This document shows positions 1 through 11,335 of a stretch of 64,000 nucleotides of DNA, piece after piece (the stretch's first letter is position 1; each line of letters opens with the position of its first letter). Source of the DNA: Escallonia rubra (taxonomy: Eukaryota; Streptophyta; Magnoliopsida; Escalloniales; Escalloniaceae). The translations under genes were made by a program, and so were the position numbers. Location of the stretch: positions 186,001 to 250,000 of the forward strand of contig JAVXUO010001609.1 of NCBI GenBank assembly GCA_033065855.1, in the 5' to 3' direction. The notes beneath the pieces were generated by a model. It was not told the origin of the DNA. It did not search any database and worked only from the letters and a program-made list of their open reading frames with translations.

Positions 1-609
1 ATGCGTTGGTGGTGTCCAATTATGAAATCCTTGAAAAAAGAAGCAAATCAAGGAAGAAGAAAAGGCAAAGAAAAAGAAAAAAGTAGAAGTCACATCAAAA
101 AATTAGATTAAATAGAAGAGAATATATTTTTCTTTTGTTTCTTGATGATTTTGCTTCTAACTTAAGCTCCATATGCTTCGTACATGGGCACTTAACGGGC
201 CTCATGTTAACTGAAGCTAACAAAATGACTTAATTGGACCAATTGCCGAGTCCAATGGTCACTTTGACACATATCGAAGTCCACTGAGCAAAACAAAGTT
301 TGGTATATATGTCAGTAGTAACAATGTTTTTCAGACCTAAACCAATTGTTTATGCTGTTAGCTTGTTATCGTCGTGTAAAAAGTTGCACTTTTTTGCTGG
401 TGCCGTGCAATTAGAATAGCATTACAATAAAGTAGTTAAGAGCACCGATGAGAGGCTTGTGCTGCAATTTTATTCTAGTATGGAGTAGTGGAGTACCATC
501 CACATGTTGAATCATTTAGTGGTCCTTAAGTGCATGTTATTAAAAGGACAGGCTAATTGTCTTGTTAAGTTTCACCCGTATTTACCTTTAATTTGTTCCA
601 TTTATGCAG

Positions 610-3231
610 CCTCTTGTATCAGGTGCTGCACTGGGATAAGAAGGGCAGGTACAACTTTCTTCGATATCTATTTCTTACAACAACATAGACCTTCTTGAGT
701 GCTATACAGGTATTACATAACTCTATCCCTTTTTTCTTCTGTAGCTCACAGTTTACAATTACGGTGGAGGTCCATGCTACCGATGCTTGTTTCCGACTGA
801 TGCTCTGACAGTGGAGTGCTAGGTGTAGGTAAGTCATGGTTTTGGTGTATTCAAAATGATCCAATTTTGACATGCAGTTTGAATCATATCCAAAAACCAT
901 TAATATCTACCAAAACGTTCCTTTTGCTCTCTTCTGTTTGCCTTGGCCATCTTACTTTTTGTCTCTTTATATTTGTGTGGAGGATTTTCCTTTTGCCGTG
1001 CTCCTGGCCGTATACTTAGTTTGATTCAGTAGAATCTTCTTATGTTCGATGTCTCATAGTATTGACAGCAGTAAGTTGAAGTTTCGCCAAAAGATTTTAA
1101 TAAGTTCTCCTTGTCAGAGGTTTAGCAATCTTACAGTCTGGACTTATTACCTCATACTATAAGGGCCCTTAGTGTATTGAGGGTCTTCTTCTGTCTATTC
1201 CTGGTTTTTTATCATCTGTTTGCACATAGTTTTATTTGTTTTATTGTATCTCAGGGTAGTACTCGATAATAGAAGTTATAAATTGTTTGTGATATATGTC
1301 TTTGTCTATTTCAATTTACAGTGCCTGGTATAATCGGCTGTCTCCAAGCCTTAGAGGCCATCAAGGTTGCAAGCATAGTGGGGGAGCCATTATCAGGACG
1401 GATGCTTCTTTTTGATGCATTGTCAGCTCGGTTTTGCGTTGTATGTTTCATTTCCTATTTTGAGTTTGAATAATTGGAAATCAAATGTGTATACTCTTGC
1501 ACTAGTAAAGAGCACGATCTCAGGGTACATATTGTATGCAAGTACAAAGCAAATCATTGGCAGGGGAGTGGAAATGTCTTGGAATGGTTAATCCTAGTGA
1601 TAAGCGATCTAACATGATAAGCCGGTGTTAGATTTGTCCTATTCATATTCCTGTTAATTAGGATTTTCTGGTGGATTGGTTTAACATACCACACACGTAT
1701 ATCTTGTCACATTTTTTCATGTTTTAGGTCAAAATTAGAGGGAGGTCCTTGCAATGTGAAGCTTGTGGAGAAAATGGAAGGTTAACACGGCAGCATTTCC
1801 AAGAATTCGACTATGAGAAATTCACTCAATCTCCTCTGTCCACGGTAAATTTGTTTTGGATTACTTATCTTCATTTCTTGCGCAGGCACTACTTAATAAG
1901 TAAATTGCTTGAGAGATAATTTTACGCTTTTTTTTTTTGTTTGGTAACACAATTGCTTTAACGGACCTACACACTGTATGAAGGTCTAAACACAACGTCT
2001 TTTCTACCACTCGAGAGTTTTTGACATTGGCTATCATGTCCTTGATGTCAAATAGGATGAAAATCGTATTTCCACGAATTGATAACGCATTCTCCCAGTG
2101 TGGAATACATTACTGAGTGCTTTCTTCTAGTTGATAACGAATATCGTGATATCCCTTAGATAAGTTATCGTGCTTCCTAAACGACGTAGTTCCGATGAAA
2201 TGGCAAACCATTTCATTATTTGTTATTCCCTTTTCTCTAATGCATTTGTGGTTACTATCTACAAGTGTGCGTCTACTCTTTTACTGTGTTAGCAGCTCCA
2301 TGCAAATGTGTTTGCTAGGCAATAGTATTTTCTTACTTGTGACTAGTTGTTTTATGAACAATTCACATGTCTTTTAGTTTCCTTATTTGTCTTGAATCAG
2401 TCCATAGTATTCGTGCATTATTTTTTTGCTCACGTTAATCCTCGTGTTTTATTTTGTTTCTACCGTTTAAAATGTTGTGTCAATCTTTTATCTGACGCTA
2501 CCCTACTTTTGAATGCTTGACTGTGAATCTCACGGTTGAGGGTCACGTTTCGTTGGTACAAAAGGCCTTTGCTCTTGGACTCACCAATACCTCTTACAGT
2601 ATTGCTGGTACTTAAATCCATCTTGGCTTGCTAAATATTTAGCGAAACGGCTGAAAATCTTTTCCTTTTCTGCCCGCGTGACTATGTGGCAGACTGAGGT
2701 GTTTTTTTCTTACACTATGCACGTATGCATTAGAGGGTTGGAGAACGCTTCCTCTAGAAGACAAGGTTCTTATATTTACTAAGAAGATTTTTAGGTTCCA
2801 ATATTTGTGACCTTTCAACTTATTGCAGGCTCCATTGAAGCTAAACCTGCTTCCAACGGAATGTAGAATCAGCAGCCAGGAGTACAATGAGAGAATTAAA
2901 AATGGAGAAGCGCATGTTTTACTTGATGTACGACCATCTCACCATTTAAAGATTGTTTCCCTTCCTAAAGCAATGAGCATCCCGCTCTCCACTATGGAGA
3001 ATAGGTTCTCAGAAATATCTATGGCGTTGAAGAAAGAGGAGGGTATTGGTACTGGATCAGGTGATGGTCTATATGTAATTTGTAGAAGAGGTAAATGATT
3101 CACAGAGGGCTGTTCAATTGCTCCACAAGATGGGTTTCAGCGCAGCTAAGGATATAACTGGGGGACTGGAGTTATGGGCCCGGGACGTTCAATCTGAGGG
3201 TATTGGAAATTTCTTGAAGATATCACGATAA
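610..3231 (+). pseudogene. CNX5: MOCS3/CNX5 (adenylyltransferase-sulfurtransferase) pseudogene, 3' half
   Basis: The family activates the MOCS2A/URM1 sulfur carriers for molybdenum cofactor synthesis and tRNA thiolation, using an E1-like domain and a C-terminal rhodanese domain. Exons read here: 610-648 (PLVSGAALG-stop-EGQ), 745-828 (GGGPCYRCLFP, then SDSGVLGV), 1322-1440 ([17 protein letters not shown]), 1728-1844 (VKIRGRSLQC, zinc motif CEACGE), and 2829-3231 (rhodanese part with LLDVRPSHH and active-site CRRG). Intron borders are GT-AG. Breaks: TAA at 637-639 where the family has Leu; a frameshifting deletion after FPT near 798 that removes the Pro/Thr segment before the catalytic Cys; one extra A near 3094 that gives a stop at 3096-3098, after which the reading resumes as NDSQRAVQLLHKMGF in another frame. 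No N-terminal exons are visible in 1-609; they may lie before the window or be lost. Family assignment is firm. Unpolished sequence could explain the indels but not the Leu-to-stop change. Confidence 0.
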
Positions 3232-3239
3232 GCAAGCAA

Positions 3240-4279
3240 TGCTTCCCCACACGGCATCTACCGTCTTAGTTTCACATTTCAGGGGGTTGCCAACGTAACT
3301 TGGGATAGAATTGTAGAACTAGGAGGATTTTAGAGTAGGTCAGTACCAATTGCGACAGAAGAGAGCATTTTGCATCGTACGGTAGAGAATATTATTATTG
3401 CATAATAAAGTATATCATTCCAACTCGCCTTAATGTCGGTAAGTCTTCTATTATTTTTTACTATTTTTATTGCATAATAAGACCTATTCGAGTCTTCTAC
3501 TAAATTTTTTTTTACTAACTTTGGATGCTAGTTCAAATCTCAGAACAAAGACTAGTGTAGTTAAGGCTTACAAGCGATTACAAATTGAAAGATATGATTA
3601 CAATTGATCTATAAAATAACTTGCACTCCCTGATGAGTAGATTTACAAGGAAAGCGCCACCAGATAAGCTAAGTTTACCAAGGTTGAAAGCGGAAAGATC
3701 TTAATCAGTAATAAAAGAAAGTAGCTCAATTGATCTTTTCCAATGTTTCTCTAACTCAAAGAGTGATTAATTTTGATGCAAGAGAGAGAACGAGAAAGGT
3801 AAGCTCAAGAGTCTAGAATGTTGACATTTGAAATTCTATAATTTTGTTTTGGGAAAAATGACATAAATTAAAAGTTTAAATAGTAAATAACTAGTTACAA
3901 GGACATATTTAGTTTTCATAATTTAAAATTTATTTTACCGAATTTGATAATAATAAATATTTATAAAACGATTGTTGATTTTTTTTAACAAAATTCTTAT
4001 TATTAACTTTAGTTTTGCACGCGCATCGCGTGTGCCATGTTGACTCGTTGTTATTTATTATGGAACGGTGCAATTCATGTCTACTAAGTTAATTGGCTGT
4101 CATATGTTTTAAAAGTTCTAAGATCGTAACGTGCAACGATTCTATGACATAAAGAGACACATATACTACTTTCGATTCGATTTTAGTATTTTTGTTAAAT
4201 TTGGCCTAACTTACAAGATGTTTTGTTCATTGTCGTTATGTCAAAAATTATGAGGTTAACCAAAGTATAACCCTTGGCT
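3240..4279. other. AT-rich intergenic sequence, no gene seen
   Basis: Nothing here resembles a coding exon or structural RNA. The part nearest the copia-type LTR may be decayed retroelement interior, but no protein motif is readable. Confidence 0.
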
Positions 4280-4760
4280 AAGTGGGAGAATGTTGGATTC
4301 GATAGGGTCCAATCCAATTAAGTGGCATATTAAGTCATACTAATGTTCACTATTTGTGTGACTTGAATATTAATTAATTAAATTTGTTAAATAACTTTAT
4401 GATCCTATTAAATTTTAGCACCCAATACACTAATTATTTATAGTGCATAAGAAGCTTATAAATCCTAATCTCTTAACTTTGATGTACGGTAGAGATTTGG
4501 CAAGTCTAAGGTTGATCCCACTACTCTCTCTATATAAACATCTCATTTCTTGGAGGTTAGGATATCATAATTTTTGGCTACTCTTTTACCTCCTAAACTA
4601 ATAAAAAAATACACAACTCTATTCCATCATCAAGGACAGAGAAGAGTAGTAAAGATCAGTAGCAAATGGACACATTCGCTTCCGCATTTTTGCGTTCTTT
4701 CATTATCGGAATAAATTAGCTTTTGATACTTTATAGTTTTCTTCGATTCCGGTGAGTTTG
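4280..4760 (+). mobile_element. Copia-type polypurine tract and 3' LTR remnant
   Basis: A purine tract (AAGTGGGAGAA, 4280-4290) is followed immediately by TGTTGGATTCG, the usual junction between a Ty1/copia polypurine tract and its 3' LTR. The following ~470 bp hold a TATA-like sequence (TCTATATAAAC near 4530) and an A-rich stretch, as in an LTR. No coding domain is left upstream, and the right edge is not sharply defined. Confidence 0.
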
Positions 4761-4769
4761 AAATCCTAT

Positions 4770-5413
4770 TGTTCTTATGTTTATACTATTGTAAGATTAT
4801 AAAAATCTGAATTATGGACCAAGATGAATAAAATAATCTAACAGATCACAAAGCTTTTACGCACCATGATAGCTAGGTCACAAGCTTTTACCCCCCATGA
4901 TGGGGGTTATATATACATGGTCCATTAACTTATTAACTGCCACTCTTTGTCTTGGTCAATGGTTAAGTGTCTACGTTTGTTGTTCTAATAATTTTGAAAG
5001 CCATTCTTATGCGCAAAACTTACAAGTAATTTAGTCTTGATATGCCATAGGCACTCTTCTGTCGTCTAGTTAGGAGGCATGGAGTTAGAAGTACCGATTC
5101 CAACTTGCTTGGAGGGTAAGTCTTAGAATTTTGTAGAGCTTTGATATACATATAAAGCAATTTGCGAGAAAGGATACTGAAGAATGCTCACCAAACCCGC
5201 CTCAAAGTAAAAGTTCCATTTGCGATCTTTACTTTTCCTAATAAGAACCTATACCAAATGTATGTCAAGCAATGAGCTTACATTCAAGTGTACACAGCCA
5301 TGTTAAATGTCAAGCGATGAAAATAGGTAATTTATAGACTGAGTACATGGGCCGGTCGCTCATCGTCTTCATATGGAAGCACCTACATCTTTGCATATAT
5401 ATGCATCTAATAG
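4770..5413. other. Intergenic sequence, no feature recognised
   Basis: No coding exon, RNA gene or terminal repeat was recognised between the LTR remnant and the Pack-MULE. Confidence 0.
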
Positions 5414-5694
5414 TTCCTTTTTGGGTTAAATACACGTTAGTACCCTGAAAGTACCACAATGTCTCACTTGAGGGTCCCAAAGTCTAATTTTTACACATAA
5501 GGGCATGTAACTCCAAATTTGCAACAAGAAAGGGCATCCGTCCAACTTCCTAACGATCTAGCCCTTTCCGTTTGGGGGCAATTTCGTCAAGCCTTATTTG
5601 GTTTTAAGGCAATAAATCCCCTATACTGTTCTTTTCTCCCCCTCTCTCTATATTGTTCCCTTTTTCGCCGGGAAACAGCTCCCCCGACTCAATC

Positions 5695-6147
5695 ATGGGG
5701 CTCTACCTAGTCCTTCCTCTTCACGTAAACCTTTACCTACATCGCCGCCGCCGTTGCCCTCCACATGCTCCTCCTCCTCTTCCGCTTCCGTTGCCCCGTC
5801 CCCCTCAGCCCCGTCCCTGCCGCCCATTCCCTCGCTATGTCCCTCGTCTCTGCCACCATCTTCGTCGGCCTCCTCTTCTCCGCCGCCGCTGAGATCCGCG
5901 ACACCCGGTGGTTCTGGCGCAGTCCAAGACCCCTCTCCAGTGGCTCCTCTGCTTCCCTCACGGCACGCGCCCCTTCGGCCGCGTGTTCCTCTGGTCCTAC
6001 GCTTTCTACATGTCCTGCTTCCTCCACGCCCTCCGCACATTCTTCACCATCTCACGATGCCGTACCCTCTCCTTCCCTCAAGTCTTCCACCACTCGGTTT
6101 TGACCTGCATGTCATTCTTGTGGCTTGAGTTTTCACAGTCTTTTTAG
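5695..6147 (+). pseudogene. ELO/HOS3-like fatty acid elongase fragment captured by the MULE
   Basis: The ELO family comprises multi-pass ER membrane proteins of very-long-chain fatty acid elongation; plant members include HOS3-type proteins. The fragment first reads LSPVPAAHSLAMSL and AAAEIRDTRWFWR, then after loss of about one base near 5915 continues in the next frame as SKTPLQWLLCFPHGTRP, GRVFLWSYAFYMSCFLH and FLWLEFSQSF. It stops at TAG just after QSF (6145-6147), where family members continue into more membrane segments. The catalytic histidine box and most transmembrane helices are missing. The frameshift and truncation make a functional elongase impossible. Recognition of the family is from memory of HOS3-like proteins and is fairly secure. 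Confidence 0.
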
Positions 6148-6168
6148 GTGTTAGCCATTTTGTTGTGA

Positions 6169-6438
6169 ATCGTTCTGCTATGCAAGAAATGCATTAAACG
6201 CGTTGAATCTGCCCAAATTTGCTCCTACTGTTTTGGAGTAGCGTCGCAATTGGCCTGTTTTAGTTGTCATGATTGCAATCGCAGTATTCACAAGGATTGC
6301 GTAGTGAAATTTGGGGATTTTGTGCTGTTTTCGTATTGTGGTTTGAATTTAGGGTTTTCGTTCTGTATTGATTGTTGGGTGCCAACATTGTTGAAGAATT
6401 CGGTTCGACCATGTAGGAGGAATAACAAGGACAAGTGA
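6169..6438 (+). pseudogene. Cysteine-rich zinc-binding fragment captured by the MULE
   Basis: An open frame after a TGA at 6166-6168 reads CKKC, CSYCF, CFSCHDC, RSIHKDC and FCIDCWVP, ending at TGA 6436-6438 after a basic tail. The spacing of Cys pairs with one His resembles plant PHD/RING-like zinc-binding modules, and the CIDCWVP ending resembles uncharacterised plant Cys-rich proteins. I cannot name the parent gene. It sits directly downstream of the ELO fragment in the same orientation, so a transcript through the element would be chimeric. No start codon context or full-length domain supports an independent protein. Confidence 0.
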
Positions 6439-6481
6439 GGAGGGTTGAAAGGAAGAAGACAAGTGCAAATGAGGTGTTGAG

Positions 6482-6563
6482 ATGGATTAGGGTTCCAAAA
6501 ATCAAGGTGTTTTACAATAAAAATGGATTAGGGTTCCAAAAATCAAGGTGTTTTACAATAAAA
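6482..6563. repeat. 41-bp tandem duplication inside the Pack-MULE
   Basis: Two adjacent, essentially identical copies (6482-6522, 6523-6563) of a unit beginning ATGGATTAGGG. Recent replication slippage is the simplest origin. Confidence 0.
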
Positions 6564-6770
6564 AACCAACTATGGCTTGACGAAATTGCCCCTGACGGAA
6601 ATGGCTAAATCGTTAGGAATTTGGAAGAATGCCGTTACTTGTTGCAAATTTGGAGTTATAGGCCCTTATGTGTAAAAATTAAACTTTGAAACCTTCAAGT
6701 GAGACTTTGTGGTACTTTCAGGGTACTAACGTGTATTTAACCCTTTTTTTTTTTTTACATGTAAAAGTCA

Positions 6771-7597
6771 AGGTGTGTTTGATAACGCAATTAAGCACTT
6801 AAAACTTAAATTTTTTTTAATGATTTTCAATTAAGTGCGTTTGATAATGCTAAACCTTGTATCACTTAAAAAATTCATTCTTACTAAAAATAGACTAAAA
6901 TTTTAAGTTAGGGTGGACTTACTTAATGCTTATCACTTAATTCTAAGTGAGATGATTAAAATTTATTTAACATATTTTTACATAAAAAAAATAATCACCA
7001 CCACGATGCTGCTCAATTAATTTGCTGGTAACACCGCCTCCACCACAATACAACCACCACCACAACTATCATTTCTTTTTGCTACCACTACCACAATTAC
7101 CACGACCTAGCCACTATCACCACCGACACCGCCACAAAGACACCGCCACCACCACCGCCACCATAACGTCGTCGTTGTTACCACGTCTATTTTCGCAAAA
7201 ATCATCTAAAGATCCATCACACTAAAACTATTGTCATGACTTCCATGTCGCCGCCTATCGCTATCATCACAATTACCAACACCACGTTTTCACGCACAAT
7301 TACCGCCACCATTGGCACCTTTTTGCCGTCGCCGCCGCCACCACCATCACTACTACTCCATCGTCGCTGCCACCACTAATACTCCCCAAAAAAAGGTTAT
7401 AAAGTACATAAATAAAAGCATAATTTTGATAAAATGAATAAATTTGTATATAAACAATTTTCAGACATCTGCTTTTAGTTTACCAAACATGTTAACTTAT
7501 TTTTCTGTAAAAATTCAGTCGCTTAAAGTTTTCAGTTTTACGAATTCAGTGCTTAACTTTTTCGGCACTTAAATTTCAGTTTTATCAAACAGTTCGT
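6771..7597. mobile_element. MITE-like element with CAC/CCA triplet-rich core
   Basis: The left end (GTGTGTTTGATAACG) and the inverse of the right end (GAACTGTTTGATAAAAC) form imperfect terminal inverted repeats, each followed by AATTAAGTGC/AAGCACT-type sequence, a common plant MITE layout. The core at about 6993-7380 is a degenerate triplet-rich tract (CCA, CAC, CGC). No target duplication could be fixed, so family and exact ends are uncertain. Open frames across the core reflect the triplet repeat and are not called as genes. Confidence 0.
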
Positions 7598-7599
7598 AA

Positions 7600-10090
7600 A
7601 TATCAGCTTTAAGAACACAAAATAAGTCATAGAACACAAAACAAGTCATACAACAAATTTGCTATTATATTAGCCTCATTTTGCACAAAAAAATAAAGTC
7701 CTTTAGGCTTACTATACGTGAATCAAATGCTAAGCAGCCTGCTAACTTTCGTTTCTACTATACGTGAATCAAATGTATGAGCGTACTGCATGAAAATTAT
7801 TCAACTGATACCACTGTGCATATATTAGGTTTCTACTATGACGACGACTTATTTGGGTAATGGCAATAGGAGTTGTAAATTTTCACTACCATTGTAAGTG
7901 TAGACTAAAGCGTCACTAAAGCATCTCTTAGCAGCGAAATGGTGTGGGTCAGCCTTCATCTAAACTCGTGTTGTTTTTTTGTCATAAAGAGATGTTAAGT
8001 GCCAAATCTCTTTAATTATTTCTCTGAATAATCTGAAATCTTCAGATTAATGGCAATTGGCAACACACTCTTTATTTTATTCTTAAAGCCATGGAGCCTA
8101 ATCTGAGGCCTCCACGTTAGGGCTATTCGCCCGCACACACACAACTGAGTATCTTCTTGGCCACTTGGAGTAACCTTAAGAAAGCAGAGGTTTACTTCTT
8201 CTTCTTCTATGGGTCAACAAAAAGTGTAGGTAGGTGACTGATTTCTCATGGCCCTTCGACGACTCTGGTGTTTCCTTGTTTTGAAAAGAAGTTTGATTTC
8301 TCATGCATGCACTTGTTTCGAATTTTGAGGAATTCGTGGCACCCTTCAGGATTTGATATCGCTGAAAGTAAAAGAATTTGCTAGGTCCAATTTGGTAAAG
8401 AATAAATCCAGAATGAAATTGGGGAACACAGAAGAAGTTTGCGCAACTTTGTTACGGCCAAGACTAGCTTCATTGTTTTTGTAGCTGTCCATTTAAATAT
8501 GTTAAGGATTCTGTGGTTACCGTAATTTTGTAGTCATGTTTGGTACGGAATTAGTAGCTACGATAAATCCATCATGAAAATGCGTTCCTCGGAAGTTTTT
8601 AGGTGCCCACAACGACATATTTAACTCCTTCTACGAAATTAGATCTTGTAACTATGTCAGTTGTAGATAACCCTCTTTTGCTACAAATATTTAATTTGTA
8701 GCTAAAGTCAAATTTTCTTCTAGTGACTTTTGGCCACATTTTTTTTTATAAAAAGAAAACAGGGAGCCCGGAATATTAAACCGAGATGTACCGAAATCTG
8801 GCTGCAAACACCGTTGTCAGCGATCAGGGTATAGCCGTACAGAAGTAGACCTTTTGATGACACCCCAAGGGAGGGGAGAGAGATGTAGTCGTCAGGCTGC
8901 TGAGATATATATCAGTGTTGGAGAAGTTGTCTAGTTGCATCCAAAATACTTGAATAACCTTGAAATGGGGGCTATTTTAGTGCATTTATTCGCCAAAACT
9001 TCCCATTTGTCACTTTACTTCAGCATTCTTCGCTAATGGTGCAACCATGACAAAATTTTTGCAAGGGAGAAGATATTTAGCGGCCAATCGCACCTTACCA
9101 GGGATCCCAATTCTATCTTAGCTAGCAATGATGTCATGGCAATATTTGTTATCATATCGCCAAATATTATTAATTTGTTTACGAGGTGTATTTCAGGACT
9201 AGCCATCGGCTATCACACATGAAAATACAAGATGTTGTTTACGGTGACCCCTTGATTACATGATGCATGCGAGTCACGCCTGAAGTTACGGATGTCTAGA
9301 AGTTGGAATAAGATTCATGATCTTAATAGCTCCAGATAAAGAATATGTCACTTTACTACCATATAACTGACCGCTTTGAAATATCTGGTGCATATGTACT
9401 CTACTCAGTTATCAACTGCAATGCCAAGACTATAAAAATGCCTTCCATGATCTCTTTTGAGTGGAACCTTGATGTTTCCTTCTTTTGGAAGCCAATAATA
9501 CTATTAAGTTCTCCAATGCAGCTGGACTTTCTGATCTCTGACCTGTGAGAACCAGACCATCCAGCCTGGAGTTAGAAGTTTAGCTACCAGACATGGATAA
9601 GGACAATTGATGGAATATATGCGCGTTCAACTCCATGTGCACGTTCTCAACTCCTTATTATATAGTATTTGTTCAGGCCAAACTGTCTGTAGACCAGAGA
9701 TGCTATGACTTTGAATTATTGCTTCAAACGGATAAACCCTTTACTGGTTTTCCCCCTCTTCCACTTCATCAGATTACCGTAAACACAAATAGCAGTCTTA
9801 TGCAAGATCTTAGATCTTACACTTGGGGACTAACTTATGAGTTTGCTTTTGGTAAGTAGAAGAAAGCACAACTCCAAACATAGGACATGCAGTTAACTCC
9901 CTACGCTATACATCGTTTTGCCACTGAAGCTGCATCACGTAACATCCTGATTATCAATTTCGGTACAATTGAACCCAAAATCATCTCAGTGTTAAAAAAG
10001 AATTGGATTGTCGTCCACGTGAAGGGCCAAAAGTGTCTTTTCAAGCCAAACGTACATAGACAGCAATACGCAAAAAAAGTCCCCCATAGT
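7600..10090. other. Intergenic sequence, no gene recognised
   Basis: About 2.5 kb without a supportable coding exon, RNA gene or paired terminal repeat. Short open frames near 9345-9548 and 9635-9859 have no recognisable motif and no splice-linked neighbours. The stretch may be decayed transposon sequence. Confidence 0.
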
Positions 10091-10097
10091 CCCCCCC

Positions 10098-10134
10098 ACA
10101 CACTCACTCACACACACACACACACACACACACA
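10098..10134. repeat. (CA)n microsatellite
   Basis: A CA-dinucleotide run follows a short CACTCA-type lead-in. Confidence 0.
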
Positions 10135-10234
10135 ATAATCACCTAGCCACATCTGCACACACGCAATAGCGCACAACCTACCCAGACACGGTGGTGCGCA
10201 CATTCACCAACAATCATAACACATGTGGTGCACC

Positions 10235-11230
10235 GCTTTCGAACATTTTTAGGCCCAGGAAGGCCTAAAAGAGTGTCGAGTCACCATCTTATTTTATTGT
10301 TCAAAATTAACGAAGGAAAAAAAAGAAAAAACCTAAATGACTCTAATTGCCAAATAAGGCTTCTAATCTTTGAAAACAAAGATAATGAGTTCAGAGACTA
10401 AGTTTTACAATGGTCAACAATAGGCATCCGTCATACTGTATCTATCTCTACCTTTATTTATATGATTTTGTTGGCCCTTAAAACATGTAGTAAAAATATG
10501 CATAAAATAAACCCTAATCTATCATTTTGGTTCGAACCCAATGTCGTGTGGCATACTTATCCGATCGGACAAACCGAATTCAAAACCACGTACCCTACAA
10601 GATGCGGCCAAAATCTTGGTCTTTCACATGACTTCTTCCGGTTGAACACATCAAACTTGAAACTCCTTTTGTAGTTTACATATTTTTGACCATGCTATGG
10701 TCGCGGGGAGGGAAATAATCTAGACTCTTCTAATCTAATATAGAAAAACAATATAAAAGTTACCTCGAGATGGAATTTGCTTAAACAACTCGAGATGACG
10801 TCAGGATGGATCCAAGATGTCAGTGAACTAAGGAAATATGAATTCTCTATTGTTGCAAAATTCTTACTAGAAATAGTGTACCAATTCTAGGGAAGAAAGG
10901 TTCAAAATTTCTAGAGAGAAATAAGACCCTTAATTCTGAAGCCCAAGTGATTAATTTATAGGGGTCTAGGGGTTGATGAGTAATGGTAAAGAGGAAATTT
11001 TTTAGTCTAATATCTCTGACAGAGAAAGATGTGTTTTAATTCAATGATAAACAAAAAAAGTCAACGTACTGGCTGTTTTGTCAAAACTCATCCGCTTAAT
11101 CCCATAACTAAATAAGATTTTATCACGAGTTTTGGGAATTAGTTGAACTTAATTCCGTAAGATTCCCTAAAAGGATAGATGGGGTGCACTAGACTTTGCG
11201 TGTTATTGCCAAGTCATCAAGAATTGAAAT
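10235..11230 (+). repeat. Dispersed non-coding repeat, copy 1 (probable gypsy UTR/LTR sequence)
   Basis: Starts near a GAGTCACCATC motif, followed by AAACCTAAATGACTCT, GGCTTCTAATCTTTG, GAGACTAAGT and a GGCATCCG-type motif. The same order recurs at 47030-48070 and, in part, at 48380-48560 and 63290-63720. Later stretches also align between copies 1 and 2 (an ATTTATAGGGGTCT/ATTTATAGAGGTCT block and a GGGGTGCAC/GGGATGCAC block). The GAGTCACC-to-GGCACCC arrangement resembles untranslated regions of plant Tat/Ogre-type gypsy elements; that link is inference. Confidence 0.
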
Positions 11231-11335
11231 TGGAGATATCGACAACAGACCAACATCTTTGAAGACTACCTCACAGTGCTAGTGTCAAGTGCTTGCCGTC
11301 AGTAGCTGCAGGTAGTCTGATGTGGTCTTGGTGGG

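Larger units (their letters stand above)
5423..6743. mobile_element. Pack-MULE-like element carrying two unrelated gene fragments
   Basis: The element begins GGGTTAAATACACGTTAG and ends with the inverse complement. The terminal inverted repeats stay alignable for about 100 bp (to near 5520 on the left and from near 6640 on the right). The flanks 5414-5422 (TTCCTTTTT) and 6744-6752 (nine T) could be a decayed 9-bp target duplication, as Mutator-like elements make. No transposase is present. The interior is GC-rich between 5700 and 6100, unlike its surroundings, and holds an ELO-like fragment and a cysteine-rich fragment from different genes. MULE assignment rests on TIR length, the GGG end and captured sequence; the target duplication is imperfect. 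Confidence 0.

Noticed and set aside
8700-9860. Possible host gene fragment between 8.7 and 9.9 kb
   Set aside because: Both strands were read; no motif, splice-consistent chain or long frame was found.
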